Shown here piece by piece: positions 27,486 to 37,090 of a stretch of DNA of 64,000 nucleotides (positions within the stretch are counted from its first letter, which is position 1; the number at the start of each line of letters is the position of its first letter). The position numbers and the translations under genes were made by a program. The stretch is from JAJFJD01 sp965228695 (GTDB lineage Bacteria; Pseudomonadota; Alphaproteobacteria; UBA8366), in contig CBDDIB010000002.1 in NCBI GenBank assembly GCA_965228695.1, positions 2,790,001-2,854,000 of the forward strand, written 5' to 3'. Under the pieces are notes generated by a model that saw only the letters and a list, made by a program, of their open reading frames with translations, was not told the DNA's origin and searched no databases.

Positions 27486-30194
27486 ATGAACGATAGCAGC
27501 CCAGAACTATCGGGTGAGGTTCTCAAAACGAGATGTCGAGGTACAGCGGATGCTTCGGCTTCGGCGCTTGAGTGGTTCAACGATGAGGCCAATTCGGAAA
27601 AGTTGGGCCAAGAGCGCGGGGCATTGGAACGTGATTTCCGCCGGAGCACGACGCAGGCCCGAAAGCTCGAAGCCGCGGTTGAACGCCCCATGTGCGTCGG
27701 CGTGTTCGGCGCGAGCCAAGCCGGCAAATCCTATTTGGTTTCGGTATTGGCGCGCCATGGCGACAACCCCCTCATGGCGCTTTTCGAGGGGGAGGAAGAT
27801 GGCGTCGATTTCATAAGTCAGATCAATCCGTCGGGAGGCAAGGAATCCACCGGGCTGGTCACGCGCTTCACCATCAATCCGCACCCGCACCCGCCGGGCT
27901 TTCCTGTGTGCCTCCGGCTTCTCTCGCAATCGGACATCGTCAAGATTCTCGGCAACACTTTCTTTATGGACGGCGACCTTAAACGGGAAACGCCGCCGAC
28001 CGCCGAGGAAATCGGCGAATTGGTTGCCGCGGCGTCGAGTGTTGCCAGCGCGGCGCCGACCGACACGCTAACAGAAGAAGATATCTGGGACATTCAGGAG
28101 TATTTCGAGCAGCAGTTTACCGGGACGCCGTATTTACAGGCCCTATCGGGATTCTGGGACGAGGCCTGCGTGCTCGCGCCCAAACTGTCAATCCGGGACC
28201 GGGCGAAACTCTTCGCCGTGCTGTGGGGACGCCACGAAAAATTCACCAACCTCTACATCACGTTGATCGAGGCATTGTCGCAACTGGCGTTTGCTGGCGA
28301 GGCGTTCTGCACCTTGGATGCACTGATCCCGAAGCAGAACAGCATCATCGACGTTGCGACCTTGGCCGGATTGGGCGATGAGGGGACGACGGACACGCTA
28401 AAGATTCGTCCGCAACAGGGCAATGAAATAGCGCTGCCGCGGGCGGTCGTTACCGCGCTGGTCGCGGAACTGCGGATCGTCGTCAAAGACAAACCGTGGG
28501 CATTCTTCGATCACACGGACCTTTTGGATTTTCCCGGCGCCCGCAGCCGTCAAAAACTCCGCCTGGAAGACTTTCTTGAGGAAGAAGAAGAAGCCCTGAA
28601 GGAGACCTTCCTGCGTGGCCGGGTAGCCTACCTGTTCGATCGGTATGTCGCTGAGCAGGAACTCACCAGCATGCTGCTCTGTGTCAAAGGCTCCAACCAG
28701 GAGGTTGCGGAACTGCCGGATATGATCGACGGCTGGATTACGACGACCCATGGACCCGAGCCGGCGGATCGTGAGGGCCGCCCGACTGTCCTGTTCTTCG
28801 TTCTCACGATGTTCGACGAGCATTTTGTGGAAAAGGCCGGCGAAGAGGGCGGAGATCCAGGCGAGCGATTCAAGAGTCGTATGTACGCCTCCATGTTGGG
28901 CTACTACGCGAAAGCCCATAAATGGCCGAAAGAATGGACACCTGGCAAACCGTTCAACAATTGCTTTTGGCTACGAAATCCGAATTACCCGGCAGAATCG
29001 ATTATTGAATATGAGGGACGGCAGGAAGTCGCGTTCCTACCCAATAAGATCGACCGTATCGCCGAGCTGAAAGCGGGATGCCTGAACGTGCCGGAAATTC
29101 GCGATCACTTCGTCGATCCGGAAACGGCTTGGGAAGAGGCGTTGAAGCTGAACGACGGCGGCGTCAGTTTCCTCGCCGACAAACTGGGCCCAGTATGTAA
29201 TCCGTTGCTAAAACTTGATCAGATCGCGGCACGCCTCCGTACGTTGCGCCAAGGGATGCGTGACAAACTCGATCGCTTCTACATTTCGGACGACGTCGAG
29301 AAACGCCTCGCGGAGCGGCGCCTGGTTGCCGACAAGGTCATCGACGGGCTCTACGGCGCTGCCGATGAAGGCCGTTTCGGCGTCTTGTTGCGGATGCTTC
29401 AGGTCAATCCCGGCGATCTTACCGACGTATTGTATCAGGTTCACATGCGCGCGCCGGATGCAGAGGAGAAGCCGGTTGTGATCACACGGGCGCCGCGTCC
29501 GTCGGCGGCGCGTATTCGGCCAGGTTCAAGTCGGCCGCGGCCGGGCCAGGCACCTCCTGTGGAAGAGGCCGAGGCAGCGGCAGCGGAGACCGAAGAGACC
29601 GCAGGCAACGGTGACGGCTCGGAGACAGATACGCCGAAATCCGTCACGCTGGAGGAGCTGTATGCGGGGGCAGCTCTAAAATATTGGATGAAGACCGCTC
29701 ATGGTCTCGCTGATAATACGCGGATAGCGCGTTCGCTGAATATTAGTAATGAAAGTTTGACGGAGCTCGTCGGCGAGCTGACTGCCGGCGTTCGGCGGCT
29801 CAATCTTGCAGACGAAATCGCGTCGCAAATCCGTGATATTCTTTACATTGAACGTGGCGAGCAGTCGGCGGTGAAAGCGGCATTGATCGCCAGCCGCATG
29901 ATCAATCGGTTCGTTGACCATCTCGGCTTCGACGCTGTTCCCGAAGGCCAGCGCCCGGTCGTCGAGGGCGAAGGTATCGATCGGCCGGTTTTCGCACCGC
30001 GAGCGGTTGCCTTCGATTTGTCGGCCATTGGGGACGAGCCAGTCGCCTATCGAGAGGACTATCTTCTCGATTGGGTATTCGCATTTTACAAGCTGGTTGA
30101 GGACAATGCGTCGAGCGATGGTGGCGAGCAATACGACCGCGAACAAAATACACGGCTTGGCAACATAATGGGTCTTCTCGAACAGCCAGTTTGA
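27486..30194 (+). CDS. srfC: SrfC family P-loop NTPase (Virul_Fac)
   Basis: 902 residues with a good site (AAGAGG) before ATG 27486. Residues 55-120 are diagnostic of the SrfC family: EAAVERPMCVGVFGASQAGK with the P-loop GASQAGKS (about 76-83), then NPLMALFEGEEDGVDFISQI and GGKESTGLVTRFT. The middle carries WAFFDHTDLLDFPGARSR, a likely G3/Walker B region, so the protein is probably a dynamin- or septin-like GTPase. A Pro/Ala/Glu-rich linker (near base 29520-29640) divides it from a helical C-terminal domain. No membrane helix. It is translated directly after srfB and probably acts with it. Confidence 0.88.
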   Translation: MNDSSPELSGEVLKTRCRGTADASASALEWFNDEANSEKLGQERGALERDFRRSTTQARKLEAAVERPMCVGVFGASQAGKSYLVSVLARHGDNPLMALFEGEEDGVDFISQINPSGGKESTGLVTRFTINPHPHPPGFPVCLRLLSQSDIVKILGNTFFMDGDLKRETPPTAEEIGELVAAASSVASAAPTDTLTEEDIWDIQEYFEQQFTGTPYLQALSGFWDEACVLAPKLSIRDRAKLFAVLWGRHEKFTNLYITLIEALSQLAFAGEAFCTLDALIPKQNSIIDVATLAGLGDEGTTDTLKIRPQQGNEIALPRAVVTALVAELRIVVKDKPWAFFDHTDLLDFPGARSRQKLRLEDFLEEEEEALKETFLRGRVAYLFDRYVAEQELTSMLLCVKGSNQEVAELPDMIDGWITTTHGPEPADREGRPTVLFFVLTMFDEHFVEKAGEEGGDPGERFKSRMYASMLGYYAKAHKWPKEWTPGKPFNNCFWLRNPNYPAESIIEYEGRQEVAFLPNKIDRIAELKAGCLNVPEIRDHFVDPETAWEEALKLNDGGVSFLADKLGPVCNPLLKLDQIAARLRTLRQGMRDKLDRFYISDDVEKRLAERRLVADKVIDGLYGAADEGRFGVLLRMLQVNPGDLTDVLYQVHMRAPDAEEKPVVITRAPRPSAARIRPGSSRPRPGQAPPVEEAEAAAAETEETAGNGDGSETDTPKSVTLEELYAGAALKYWMKTAHGLADNTRIARSLNISNESLTELVGELTAGVRRLNLADEIASQIRDILYIERGEQSAVKAALIASRMINRFVDHLGFDAVPEGQRPVVEGEGIDRPVFAPRAVAFDLSAIGDEPVAYREDYLLDWVFAFYKLVEDNASSDGGEQYDREQNTRLGNIMGLLEQPV

Positions 30195-30213
30195 GGGAGA
30201 GCAATAAGAAAAA

Positions 30214-31359
30214 ATGGCAATACGGATCGAGGAAGACACTACCAAGGCTGGCGGCCATGCGATCGTTACGCTCGGATCCGTGCCTGCCGGTGCGGATTTG
30301 CGCTTCAAGATACGGCGCTTGACCGGTGATCCTGATAATCTTGGCCCCGAAGGGTGGCAGAACTCAGACGCTTTGTTAGAGGCCCCGGAAACGGTCGAAG
30401 GGGCGGACGGCACGGCGCTGCTGGTCGGTCCGGACGTCTGCGATCATATCGAGGACGATACCCAGGTAGAAATTTCCGTCCCCGGCGCTGGCATTCAGGA
30501 AACCCTGTTTTGGCCCTATGTGGCACCGTCGGCGCACGGTCAGGGCGCACTAGGCATGGGGCAGACTCATGTCCCCGTTGCTGACGAACCGAAGGAGCAA
30601 GATCAGCCGGGCGCCAATGACGAGCAAGAGGACGACCAGGACGACAAAATCGAGGAAGAGGAAGACGAGCGCGACGAGGAAGAGGAGGGCCAGACGACGA
30701 TTGGCGATCCGCCAGGCCCTGGCCCGGGGGTCGACGAGGAGACGCCCAAGTCGCCTTGGCTAATGATCATCGGCGCGCTTGTGATCGTCGGTCTCGGCGT
30801 CGGCGGCTACTTTTGGTACCAAGCGCAACAAGGTGGAGACGAGAAGGTCGTCGAAGACACCGACAAGAAGACCGATGAAACAAAAAAGTCGGAAGATACC
30901 GACAAGTCGAAGAAGGACGATGAGGAAAAGTCGGAATCCGAAAAGACGGCGGACGATAGTGAGCCGAAGCCTCCGGTGCGCGAGCCGATGGAGGTTTTGC
31001 GCGAGATGGCGAAACGCAACGCACCGGCTAGAGAATTCTACGAGCAGGGCAAGAAATTCATCGAGAGTGGCAAATCAAACGCCGGATTCAGCGCCATTAA
31101 CCGCGCCGCAACGGAGGGACACGCGCCAGCGCTGTACCAGATCGGTAAATGGTATGATCCAAAAAGCTTCGATTCGAAAATCGGTATTTCGAAACCGAAT
31201 CTCATTGCGGCGGCCGACTACTACAAGCGCGCCGTAGAGGGCGGTTCGGCAGAGGCGAAACCTGCTCTCGACGCCGCGTGCGATGACATTAAGAAAGCGA
31301 TATCGGGTGCGGCGGGGGAACTCGCGAAGGCGGCCTTCGATCGAACCTGCAAAAAATAA
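30214..31359 (+). CDS. Membrane-anchored acidic adaptor with Sel1-like tail
   Basis: 381 residues. Residues 1-110 form an unknown beta-rich cytoplasmic domain (KAGGHAIVTLGSVPAG, VEISVPGAGIQETLFW). A very acidic stretch follows (DDKIEEEEDERDEEEEG), then one helix (WLMIIGALVIVGLGVGGYFW, about 181-200), a second charged low-complexity stretch of Lys/Asp/Glu, and a periplasmic tail with a Sel1-like repeat (GFSAINRAATEGHAPALYQI ... AADYYKRAVEGGSAEAKPAL). The plan (cytoplasmic domain, one helix, periplasmic module) repeats that of the two SrfA-like proteins upstream. GGGAG lies before the ATG. It may fill part of the SrfA role. Confidence 0.75.
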   Translation: MAIRIEEDTTKAGGHAIVTLGSVPAGADLRFKIRRLTGDPDNLGPEGWQNSDALLEAPETVEGADGTALLVGPDVCDHIEDDTQVEISVPGAGIQETLFWPYVAPSAHGQGALGMGQTHVPVADEPKEQDQPGANDEQEDDQDDKIEEEEDERDEEEEGQTTIGDPPGPGPGVDEETPKSPWLMIIGALVIVGLGVGGYFWYQAQQGGDEKVVEDTDKKTDETKKSEDTDKSKKDDEEKSESEKTADDSEPKPPVREPMEVLREMAKRNAPAREFYEQGKKFIESGKSNAGFSAINRAATEGHAPALYQIGKWYDPKSFDSKIGISKPNLIAAADYYKRAVEGGSAEAKPALDAACDDIKKAISGAAGELAKAAFDRTCKK

Positions 31360-31380
31360 AATAGGGAGCCGGGCAATATC

Positions 31381-33360
31381 ATGGATGGCCAATACAGAAT
31401 CCGCGTCGCACGCATAGGGACCGCGCTGATTTGCGGACTTGTCGGATTGATCTGTGTCTTGGCGGTCTCGTCGATCAATTCCGCCAACGCACAGAAACCG
31501 TTGTTGCAGGATAAGAAGAAGACCCTCTTCCAAAAAGTCCTCACCAAGCCGGGGGCAACCGTTGTATCCGCACCGGCCAAAGGCGCAGGAGTCGTGGAAG
31601 GGAAGATCGCACCCTTCAACCTGTTTTACGTATTCGAACGAAAGAATGCTGACGGCGTTGATTGGATTCGTGTTGGGCGTTCGATCGACAAGCCACCAAC
31701 TGGATGGATGCTGGCGGCAAAGGGGATCGACTGGAAACAATCGATCGTCGTTGCGTTCAACAATCCGGCCGGACGAGGACGGTCGTTGTTGTTCAAATCC
31801 AAGAAAGGCCTACTGGACGTCCTGAATTCTGAAGACCTCATCGCTCGCGCCAAGTCATTGCGTGAAAAAGCCGTGGCCGGCAAGTTGCCGCCGGATAGCC
31901 CGGTGGTGTCGATCGAACCAGAGACATTCATCGACATCAACAAGCAGTTCTACTTGCTGCCTATCATGGAGCATCAGCGACGGCGACTGCCTGGCCGGTT
32001 GACCGGGAAGGTGCTGAAGGTCGCCTCGGTTCCGCTCGATGTAAATCCGTTGAGCGACACGAAATCGCGCGATGACGTGTTGCGGGATTTCAACGTGGGC
32101 ATTGTCTTTGTCATCGATACGACGACGTCGATGGGGCCATTTATCGACCGAACTCGGAAAGCGGTGGAGTCGCTTTATCAGCGAATAGCGAAGTCCGATA
32201 TATCAGAGCGCGTGAGCTTCGGCCTCGTGGGATTCAGAGACAATACCAAGTTGGCGCCGGGCCTCGGTTACGTGACGAAAACCTTCCAGCCGTTGGATCG
32301 AAAATCGGATCCGGATGCGATTATCAAAGCGCTTCAGACAATGAAACCGTCGAAGACGTCCAGCAAAGGATTTAACGAGGACTCACTTGCAGCGATTCAT
32401 TCCGCGGTCACCACCACCGACTGGAAGCAATTTGGCGGCAAGTACATTGTGCTCGTAACCGATGCCGGGCCGCGTGATTGGAAGGAAGCGACCGCTGGGG
32501 TCAAAAATCTCGGCCCCAAGGAACTGAATACGTTGGCCCAAGAGAACGGGATCGCTGTCTTTGCGTTGCACCTAATGACGCCGCAAGGTTCGTTCGATCA
32601 TCCTTACGCCGAAAGCGCCTATCGAAGACTTTCGAAGTTCGGCGATCAGGAACTATACTACGGCGTGGAGAATGGCGGCGTTGAAGCCTTTGGCAAGACG
32701 GTCGACGATCTTGCGGATGCGCTGATTAAACAAGTCGAGGGCGCCATCAAAGGCAAACTCGCGGAGACGAAAAGCAAGAAATCCAAGGGACCCAAAGCGG
32801 ATGTCGGTTTGGTTGGGCTGGCAATGCAGCTTGCCTATTTGGGCAAACGTGAGGGAACCAAAGCGCCGGATGTTTTTGAAGGCTGGGTATTGGAAAAAGA
32901 CCTGACCGATTTGCGAAAGACGTCGTTGGACGTTCGCGTATTTTTGTCGAAGAACCAGCTTGCGACGATGCGCGACGTCGCCAAAGCGATTATCGAAAAG
33001 GCCGAGAAATCGACTTTGGATTTCAATCCCGACGCCTTCTTCGATCAACTGCGCAGCGCGGTGGCGGCGATGATGCGTAGCCGGCCCGACCGCGTGGTCA
33101 ATGCCGAATTCGAGACGCTCGGCGACGCCCTGGGCGAGTATCTTTCGGGACTTCCCTATAAGAGTGACATCACATCACTGACGAAGCGCGATTGGGTGAC
33201 GATGACCGGTGGGGCGCAGCGGGAGCTGATCGATAACCTGAGAGGTAAGGTTAGACTTTTCGAGCGAGTGCATGACACGCCGGGACTCTGGACTGCCCTC
33301 TATAAGGGATCGCCAGAAGGCGAAAAGGTCTACGCGATTCCGCTCGACGCTATGCCCTAA
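31381..33360 (+). CDS. Exported von Willebrand A-domain protein
   Basis: 659 residues with GGGAG upstream and a signal peptide (GTALICGLVGLICVLAVSSINSANA). An N-terminal domain (FYVFERKNADGVDWIRVGRS) has an SH3-like look. The vWA domain starts near residue 238 with VGIVFVIDTTTSMGPFID; DTTTS is an intact DxTxS metal site, and FGLVGFRDN and IVLVTDAGPRD are the next fold landmarks. A helical C-terminal part of about 250 residues follows (LVGLAMQLAYLGKREG). It is probably periplasmic. It follows the adaptor gene by 21 bases and precedes an ABC transporter pair. Confidence 0.82.
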   Translation: MDGQYRIRVARIGTALICGLVGLICVLAVSSINSANAQKPLLQDKKKTLFQKVLTKPGATVVSAPAKGAGVVEGKIAPFNLFYVFERKNADGVDWIRVGRSIDKPPTGWMLAAKGIDWKQSIVVAFNNPAGRGRSLLFKSKKGLLDVLNSEDLIARAKSLREKAVAGKLPPDSPVVSIEPETFIDINKQFYLLPIMEHQRRRLPGRLTGKVLKVASVPLDVNPLSDTKSRDDVLRDFNVGIVFVIDTTTSMGPFIDRTRKAVESLYQRIAKSDISERVSFGLVGFRDNTKLAPGLGYVTKTFQPLDRKSDPDAIIKALQTMKPSKTSSKGFNEDSLAAIHSAVTTTDWKQFGGKYIVLVTDAGPRDWKEATAGVKNLGPKELNTLAQENGIAVFALHLMTPQGSFDHPYAESAYRRLSKFGDQELYYGVENGGVEAFGKTVDDLADALIKQVEGAIKGKLAETKSKKSKGPKADVGLVGLAMQLAYLGKREGTKAPDVFEGWVLEKDLTDLRKTSLDVRVFLSKNQLATMRDVAKAIIEKAEKSTLDFNPDAFFDQLRSAVAAMMRSRPDRVVNAEFETLGDALGEYLSGLPYKSDITSLTKRDWVTMTGGAQRELIDNLRGKVRLFERVHDTPGLWTALYKGSPEGEKVYAIPLDAMP

Positions 33361-33375
33361 TCAGCTGCTTTTCGA

Positions 33376-34107
33376 ATGGCGGGCATTTTCAAAATATCCG
33401 GAATGGCTAAGCGGTGGGAAGATGCCAATCGGATCGTTGACGTAGAACTTGTGCGGCTTAGCCTGCGGTCGGATCAATGCAAAGCGCTTGTCGGCCCCAG
33501 CGGCTGCGGCAAGAGTACGATCTTGGACATGATTGCGTTGGCGCTCACACCGGATTCGCTTGCCTCTTACGACCTTCAGATGGACGGTGGCGCGGAAGAT
33601 ATCTGCAGTCTCGTCATGTCCGGTGCGCAGGAACCGCTGGCTCGGTTACGGGCTCGCAACTTCGGATATGTCATTCAAACCGGCGCATTACTTCCGTTTT
33701 TGACCGTGCGGGAGAACATTGAACTTCCGCAACGTTTGGCGCGTCGGCGCGTCGGCAACCGATTTGGCGGAATACTCGAAAAGTTGGGGATTGCCGAAAC
33801 GCTGTCCGCCTATCCTTCGCAGCTCTCGGTGGGGCAACGTCAGCGCGTCGCCGTCGCGCGGGCATTGTCACATAGCCCGGACGTTGTCTTGCTCGACGAG
33901 CCGACGGCAGCTCTCGATCCAGCGACTGCGGAAGAGGTACTGAGCGCCTGTCTCGGCTTCGCAAATGAGATCGGTGCGGGCATGCTGATTGTGACCCATG
34001 ATCATGCCTTGGCCGATCATTTCTCAATTCCCAAGCTGCCGATCGAAACGGGTTCGGTTGGACGGCGCTGGTGGACCCGTTTCGATGACGTCGATGGGCC
34101 GACGTAA
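33376..34107 (+). CDS. ABC transporter ATP-binding protein (LolD/MacB type)
   Basis: 243 residues. Complete ATPase motifs: Walker A GPSGCGKST (about 39-47), Q-loop VIQTGALLPFLTVREN, signature LSVGQRQRV (LSVGQ instead of LSGGQ), Walker B VVLLDEPTAALDP and the switch VTHDHAL. The size and the short N terminus suit the LolD/MacB/FtsE group, whose partners are FtsX-type permeases, and such a permease follows after 12 bases. No strong ribosome site is visible before ATG 33376. Confidence 0.9.
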   Translation: MAGIFKISGMAKRWEDANRIVDVELVRLSLRSDQCKALVGPSGCGKSTILDMIALALTPDSLASYDLQMDGGAEDICSLVMSGAQEPLARLRARNFGYVIQTGALLPFLTVRENIELPQRLARRRVGNRFGGILEKLGIAETLSAYPSQLSVGQRQRVAVARALSHSPDVVLLDEPTAALDPATAEEVLSACLGFANEIGAGMLIVTHDHALADHFSIPKLPIETGSVGRRWWTRFDDVDGPT

Positions 34108-34119
34108 AGGCGGAATAGT

Positions 34120-35322
34120 ATGATTGGCGCATTTCTGGGACTAAAGGATCTCCGTCGCGAGCCAGCCATATTTGCTTGTTTTGCGGTTGCGCTGGCGGCC
34201 GTCCTTGGCCCGCTGCTTGTCCTCTTCGGTCTGAAATACGGCATCGTTACGACTTTGCTTTCCGAGTTGCGGTCGAACCCTCGCAATCTTGAAATAGCGT
34301 TCCGCGGAAATTATTCGTTGAAAGCGGCGGACCTTGCGAGAATCGGAGCATTGCCTGGCGTCAATTTTCTTGTTCCGGCTACGCGCACGATAGCGGCACG
34401 GATCGAACTGTCCGGTGTCGGCGAGAATGATCGCGGACTGAACAGAGCGACGGTGTTGCCGACTGGGCCGGGTGACCCGTTGCTGCCGAAAAACTTTGCT
34501 TCTTTGGGGGAAGGCGATATTGCCCTCAGCGCGCGTCTCGCCCAGCGGTTACGAGTCGATGTCGGTGATCGCCTGATTGGCAGCAATGTCCGACATTTGG
34601 CGTCCGGACCAGAGCAACTCAAAATTCCGCTTACCGTCGTGCATGTCTTTGCGCGAGGCGTGCTGGAGGGCGAACAGGCTCTATTGGCTGTGGCGACACT
34701 CGATTATTTGGAGGCGTTCTTCGATGGCTATGAACTTCCCGCTTACGGTTTGGCAGGAAAACCGCTTTCCGAACGCGTCATTGAGTATGAGACGATTCGG
34801 ATGTACGCGCGACGTATCGAAGATGTCGCCAGCCTTGACGTTGCGCTGACCGATATGGGTTTTAGAGTTGTCTCGCGTGCCGAAGAGGTGCGGGGGATAC
34901 TCAAGCTTGACGCAAACTTGGCGGCGGCATTTGCAATTCTCGCGTTGGTTGGCGGAATCGGGTACTTGATTTCGCTTGCGGTGAGTTTGTGGGCCAACGT
35001 GGAACGGAAGCGGCAGCCGCTCAACGTATTCAGGTTACTTGGAGCGTCGGGATTGCAACTGGTCGCATTCCCTTTGGCGCAGGCCATCGTCATTGCCGCT
35101 GCCGGAACGACGCTGGCGATTGCTGTATTTTTTGGCGTGGCGTTTGCGGTGAATAATTTGTTGGGCGGCACCGTAGGGACAAGTGGGCAGATTTGTGTCC
35201 TTGAATGGCATCATTTCGCTTATGCATTTGCATTCACGATGGTCAGCGCTTTCGTCGCGGCGGCAGCCGGCGGCGCTCGGATGATCTATTTACAACCAAG
35301 CGAGGCGTTACGCGATGTTTAG
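34120..35322 (+). CDS. FtsX/MacB-type ABC transporter permease
   Basis: 400 residues. One N-terminal helix (IFACFAVALAAVLGPLLVLF), a periplasmic domain of roughly 230 residues (about 45-270), then three helices (AFAILALVGGIGYLISLAVS, FPLAQAIVIAAAGTTLAIAV and AFAFTMVSAFVAAAAGG) with the short loop FRLLGASG that contacts the ATPase in this group. This is the topology of mechanotransmission-type ABC systems such as LolC/MacB/FtsX, which move lipoproteins or signal across the membrane rather than import solutes. The final Leu-Gln-Pro-Ser-Glu-Ala-Leu-Arg is typical. Its stop overlaps the next start by 8 bases. Confidence 0.85.
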   Translation: MIGAFLGLKDLRREPAIFACFAVALAAVLGPLLVLFGLKYGIVTTLLSELRSNPRNLEIAFRGNYSLKAADLARIGALPGVNFLVPATRTIAARIELSGVGENDRGLNRATVLPTGPGDPLLPKNFASLGEGDIALSARLAQRLRVDVGDRLIGSNVRHLASGPEQLKIPLTVVHVFARGVLEGEQALLAVATLDYLEAFFDGYELPAYGLAGKPLSERVIEYETIRMYARRIEDVASLDVALTDMGFRVVSRAEEVRGILKLDANLAAAFAILALVGGIGYLISLAVSLWANVERKRQPLNVFRLLGASGLQLVAFPLAQAIVIAAAGTTLAIAVFFGVAFAVNNLLGGTVGTSGQICVLEWHHFAYAFAFTMVSAFVAAAAGGARMIYLQPSEALRDV

Positions 35323-36922
35323 GGGCAAAGCTTGGAAGGCATGCCATGGAGTGCCGGTTTGTTTGTTGGTGTCGATGGTGATGGCGACTCCGGTATTCGA
35401 CATTCGGCCGCTTGAGGCACAGGAAAGCAGCTGGTCGATTGAAGACTACAACCCCGTTCGGACCAAAGGCGACTACATCATTCAGTTGCCATGCGGCGGG
35501 GCGATGGCATTTCGTAAGGTATCGACCGGGTCGGGCGGGGGGACAGTCGCGCAGATCATGAAGGATCGACAGATCCGGCTGGGATGGGGCGGTGCGACCA
35601 AGTCCGCCTATATCGATTATTCGCGGGTGGCGTATCTCAACGGGTCGCTTACGGACAAAAAAGCCAAGGACCGGTTCTTCTATATCGGCAAATACGAAGT
35701 AACCGCGATGCAGTTCGACGCGGTCATGACGACGCCTTGCCCTGAATTAGATCCCGAGAAAGCGATACCAGCCAACACATTGAGCTGGTTCGACGCAGTC
35801 GAATTCAGTCGGCGTCTCACGGAATGGCTCTATAAGGAGCATCCCGATGCGCTGCCCGATGAAGGGGCGAGCAAGTCTTTCCTGCGATTGCCCACCGAAG
35901 CCGAATGGGAATTCGCAGCGCGTGGCGGGGTCGCCGTCAGCGATATCGAACGGCGCGACAAGTTGTTTCCCGTCAAGGGCGACATTACCGATTACGTTTG
36001 GCACAGCGGATCGGGGTCGGCGGATGGCCGGTTGAATTTCATCGGTCTTAAGAAGCCAAACCCGCTTGGCCTGTATGACATCCTGGGCAATGTCGAAGAG
36101 TTTGCCTTCGAACCGTTTCGCATGAACATGGTCGGACGGCCACATGGTCAACCCGGCGGATTCGTCGTGAAGGGTGGCTCATTCCGCACGCCGAAATCCC
36201 AACTTCGAACGTCGCTCCGCCAGGAGTATTCGTTCTTCACCGCCAAATTGAAAGGCGCGACGGCGCGGAAAAGTTTCGGATTTCGACTTGTAATCGCCGC
36301 ACCGGTCTTAGCTGATTTGTCGCGTGCGACCGACCTTCAGAAAGCTTGGCAGGACGCCCGGAAGACTCGCGCTAAGCTGCCGGAGAATCCGGCCGACGTG
36401 CTGAGCAGGTTGGCGGCGGAGACGACCGACGAACAGCTGAAGGCGCGGCTGAAGGCCGTCGAACTGAGTTTCGTAAAGGAAACGGCAGCTCGGAACGAGC
36501 TAGAGGGCCGTGCACTGAAAAGTTTGATGATGAATGGTGCGCTATTGGTTCGCGCCTTGAAAGCCAATGCGTTTCTCATTGGTCGATTGGATGATTTGAT
36601 CGCGAAATTGGATCCGAAGTCGGACGAGAGAGTACTGAAGCGAACAAATAGGCGGAAAGAGCGCATCCTATCGGAATTCCACGAGATATCATTGAACTAT
36701 GGTGAGGTTCTTATCCGTGTCGCAGATGATTTTTCGCCGCAGAACCAGAATGAGCAATCGAATACATTGATCACCGAGTTACGGGCGCGAAAGCAACAAT
36801 CTCTGGTGGAGCATGTTCGCGTGTTCCAAAACGAAACGAGTAGCTATGCACTCGACCCGTCGCTCAGCCGAATGAAATTGCTCGAACGACTTGTCGGCCA
36901 GCAAAAATGGCTGAAGAAATAA
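35315..36922 (+). CDS. Exported SUMF1/FGE-like protein without catalytic cysteines
   Basis: 535 residues; the start overlaps the permease stop, implying coupling. The signal peptide is VPVCLLVSMVMATPVFD. Residues 50-335 are an FGE-sulfatase domain: FFYIGKYEVTAMQFDAVM, LSWFDAVEFSRRLTEWL, FLRLPTEAEWEFAARGG, NPLGLYDILGNVEEFAFE, VVKGGSFRTPKSQLRTS and SFGFRLVIA. In formylglycine-generating enzymes the segment after GGSF carries the two copper-binding cysteines; here it has none, so oxidase activity is not expected. The last 200 residues are a charged helical region. It more likely binds a partner or ligand in the periplasm. Confidence 0.85.
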   Translation: MFRGKAWKACHGVPVCLLVSMVMATPVFDIRPLEAQESSWSIEDYNPVRTKGDYIIQLPCGGAMAFRKVSTGSGGGTVAQIMKDRQIRLGWGGATKSAYIDYSRVAYLNGSLTDKKAKDRFFYIGKYEVTAMQFDAVMTTPCPELDPEKAIPANTLSWFDAVEFSRRLTEWLYKEHPDALPDEGASKSFLRLPTEAEWEFAARGGVAVSDIERRDKLFPVKGDITDYVWHSGSGSADGRLNFIGLKKPNPLGLYDILGNVEEFAFEPFRMNMVGRPHGQPGGFVVKGGSFRTPKSQLRTSLRQEYSFFTAKLKGATARKSFGFRLVIAAPVLADLSRATDLQKAWQDARKTRAKLPENPADVLSRLAAETTDEQLKARLKAVELSFVKETAARNELEGRALKSLMMNGALLVRALKANAFLIGRLDDLIAKLDPKSDERVLKRTNRRKERILSEFHEISLNYGEVLIRVADDFSPQNQNEQSNTLITELRARKQQSLVEHVRVFQNETSSYALDPSLSRMKLLERLVGQQKWLKK

Positions 36923-37090
36923 CAGTGACGTTGGCGCGACGGGAATCGTAATGCAATCAGACCTATCTAATCCCGTAAGCTCTTACAATCGAACAACCTT
37001 GGTGGTAACATTATTGCCGTCAATGAAAAGCTAAGAACGGATGTGCGTTTGGGGCGACGATGTTCCGTCATCCAAATTGGGGAAAGCACC

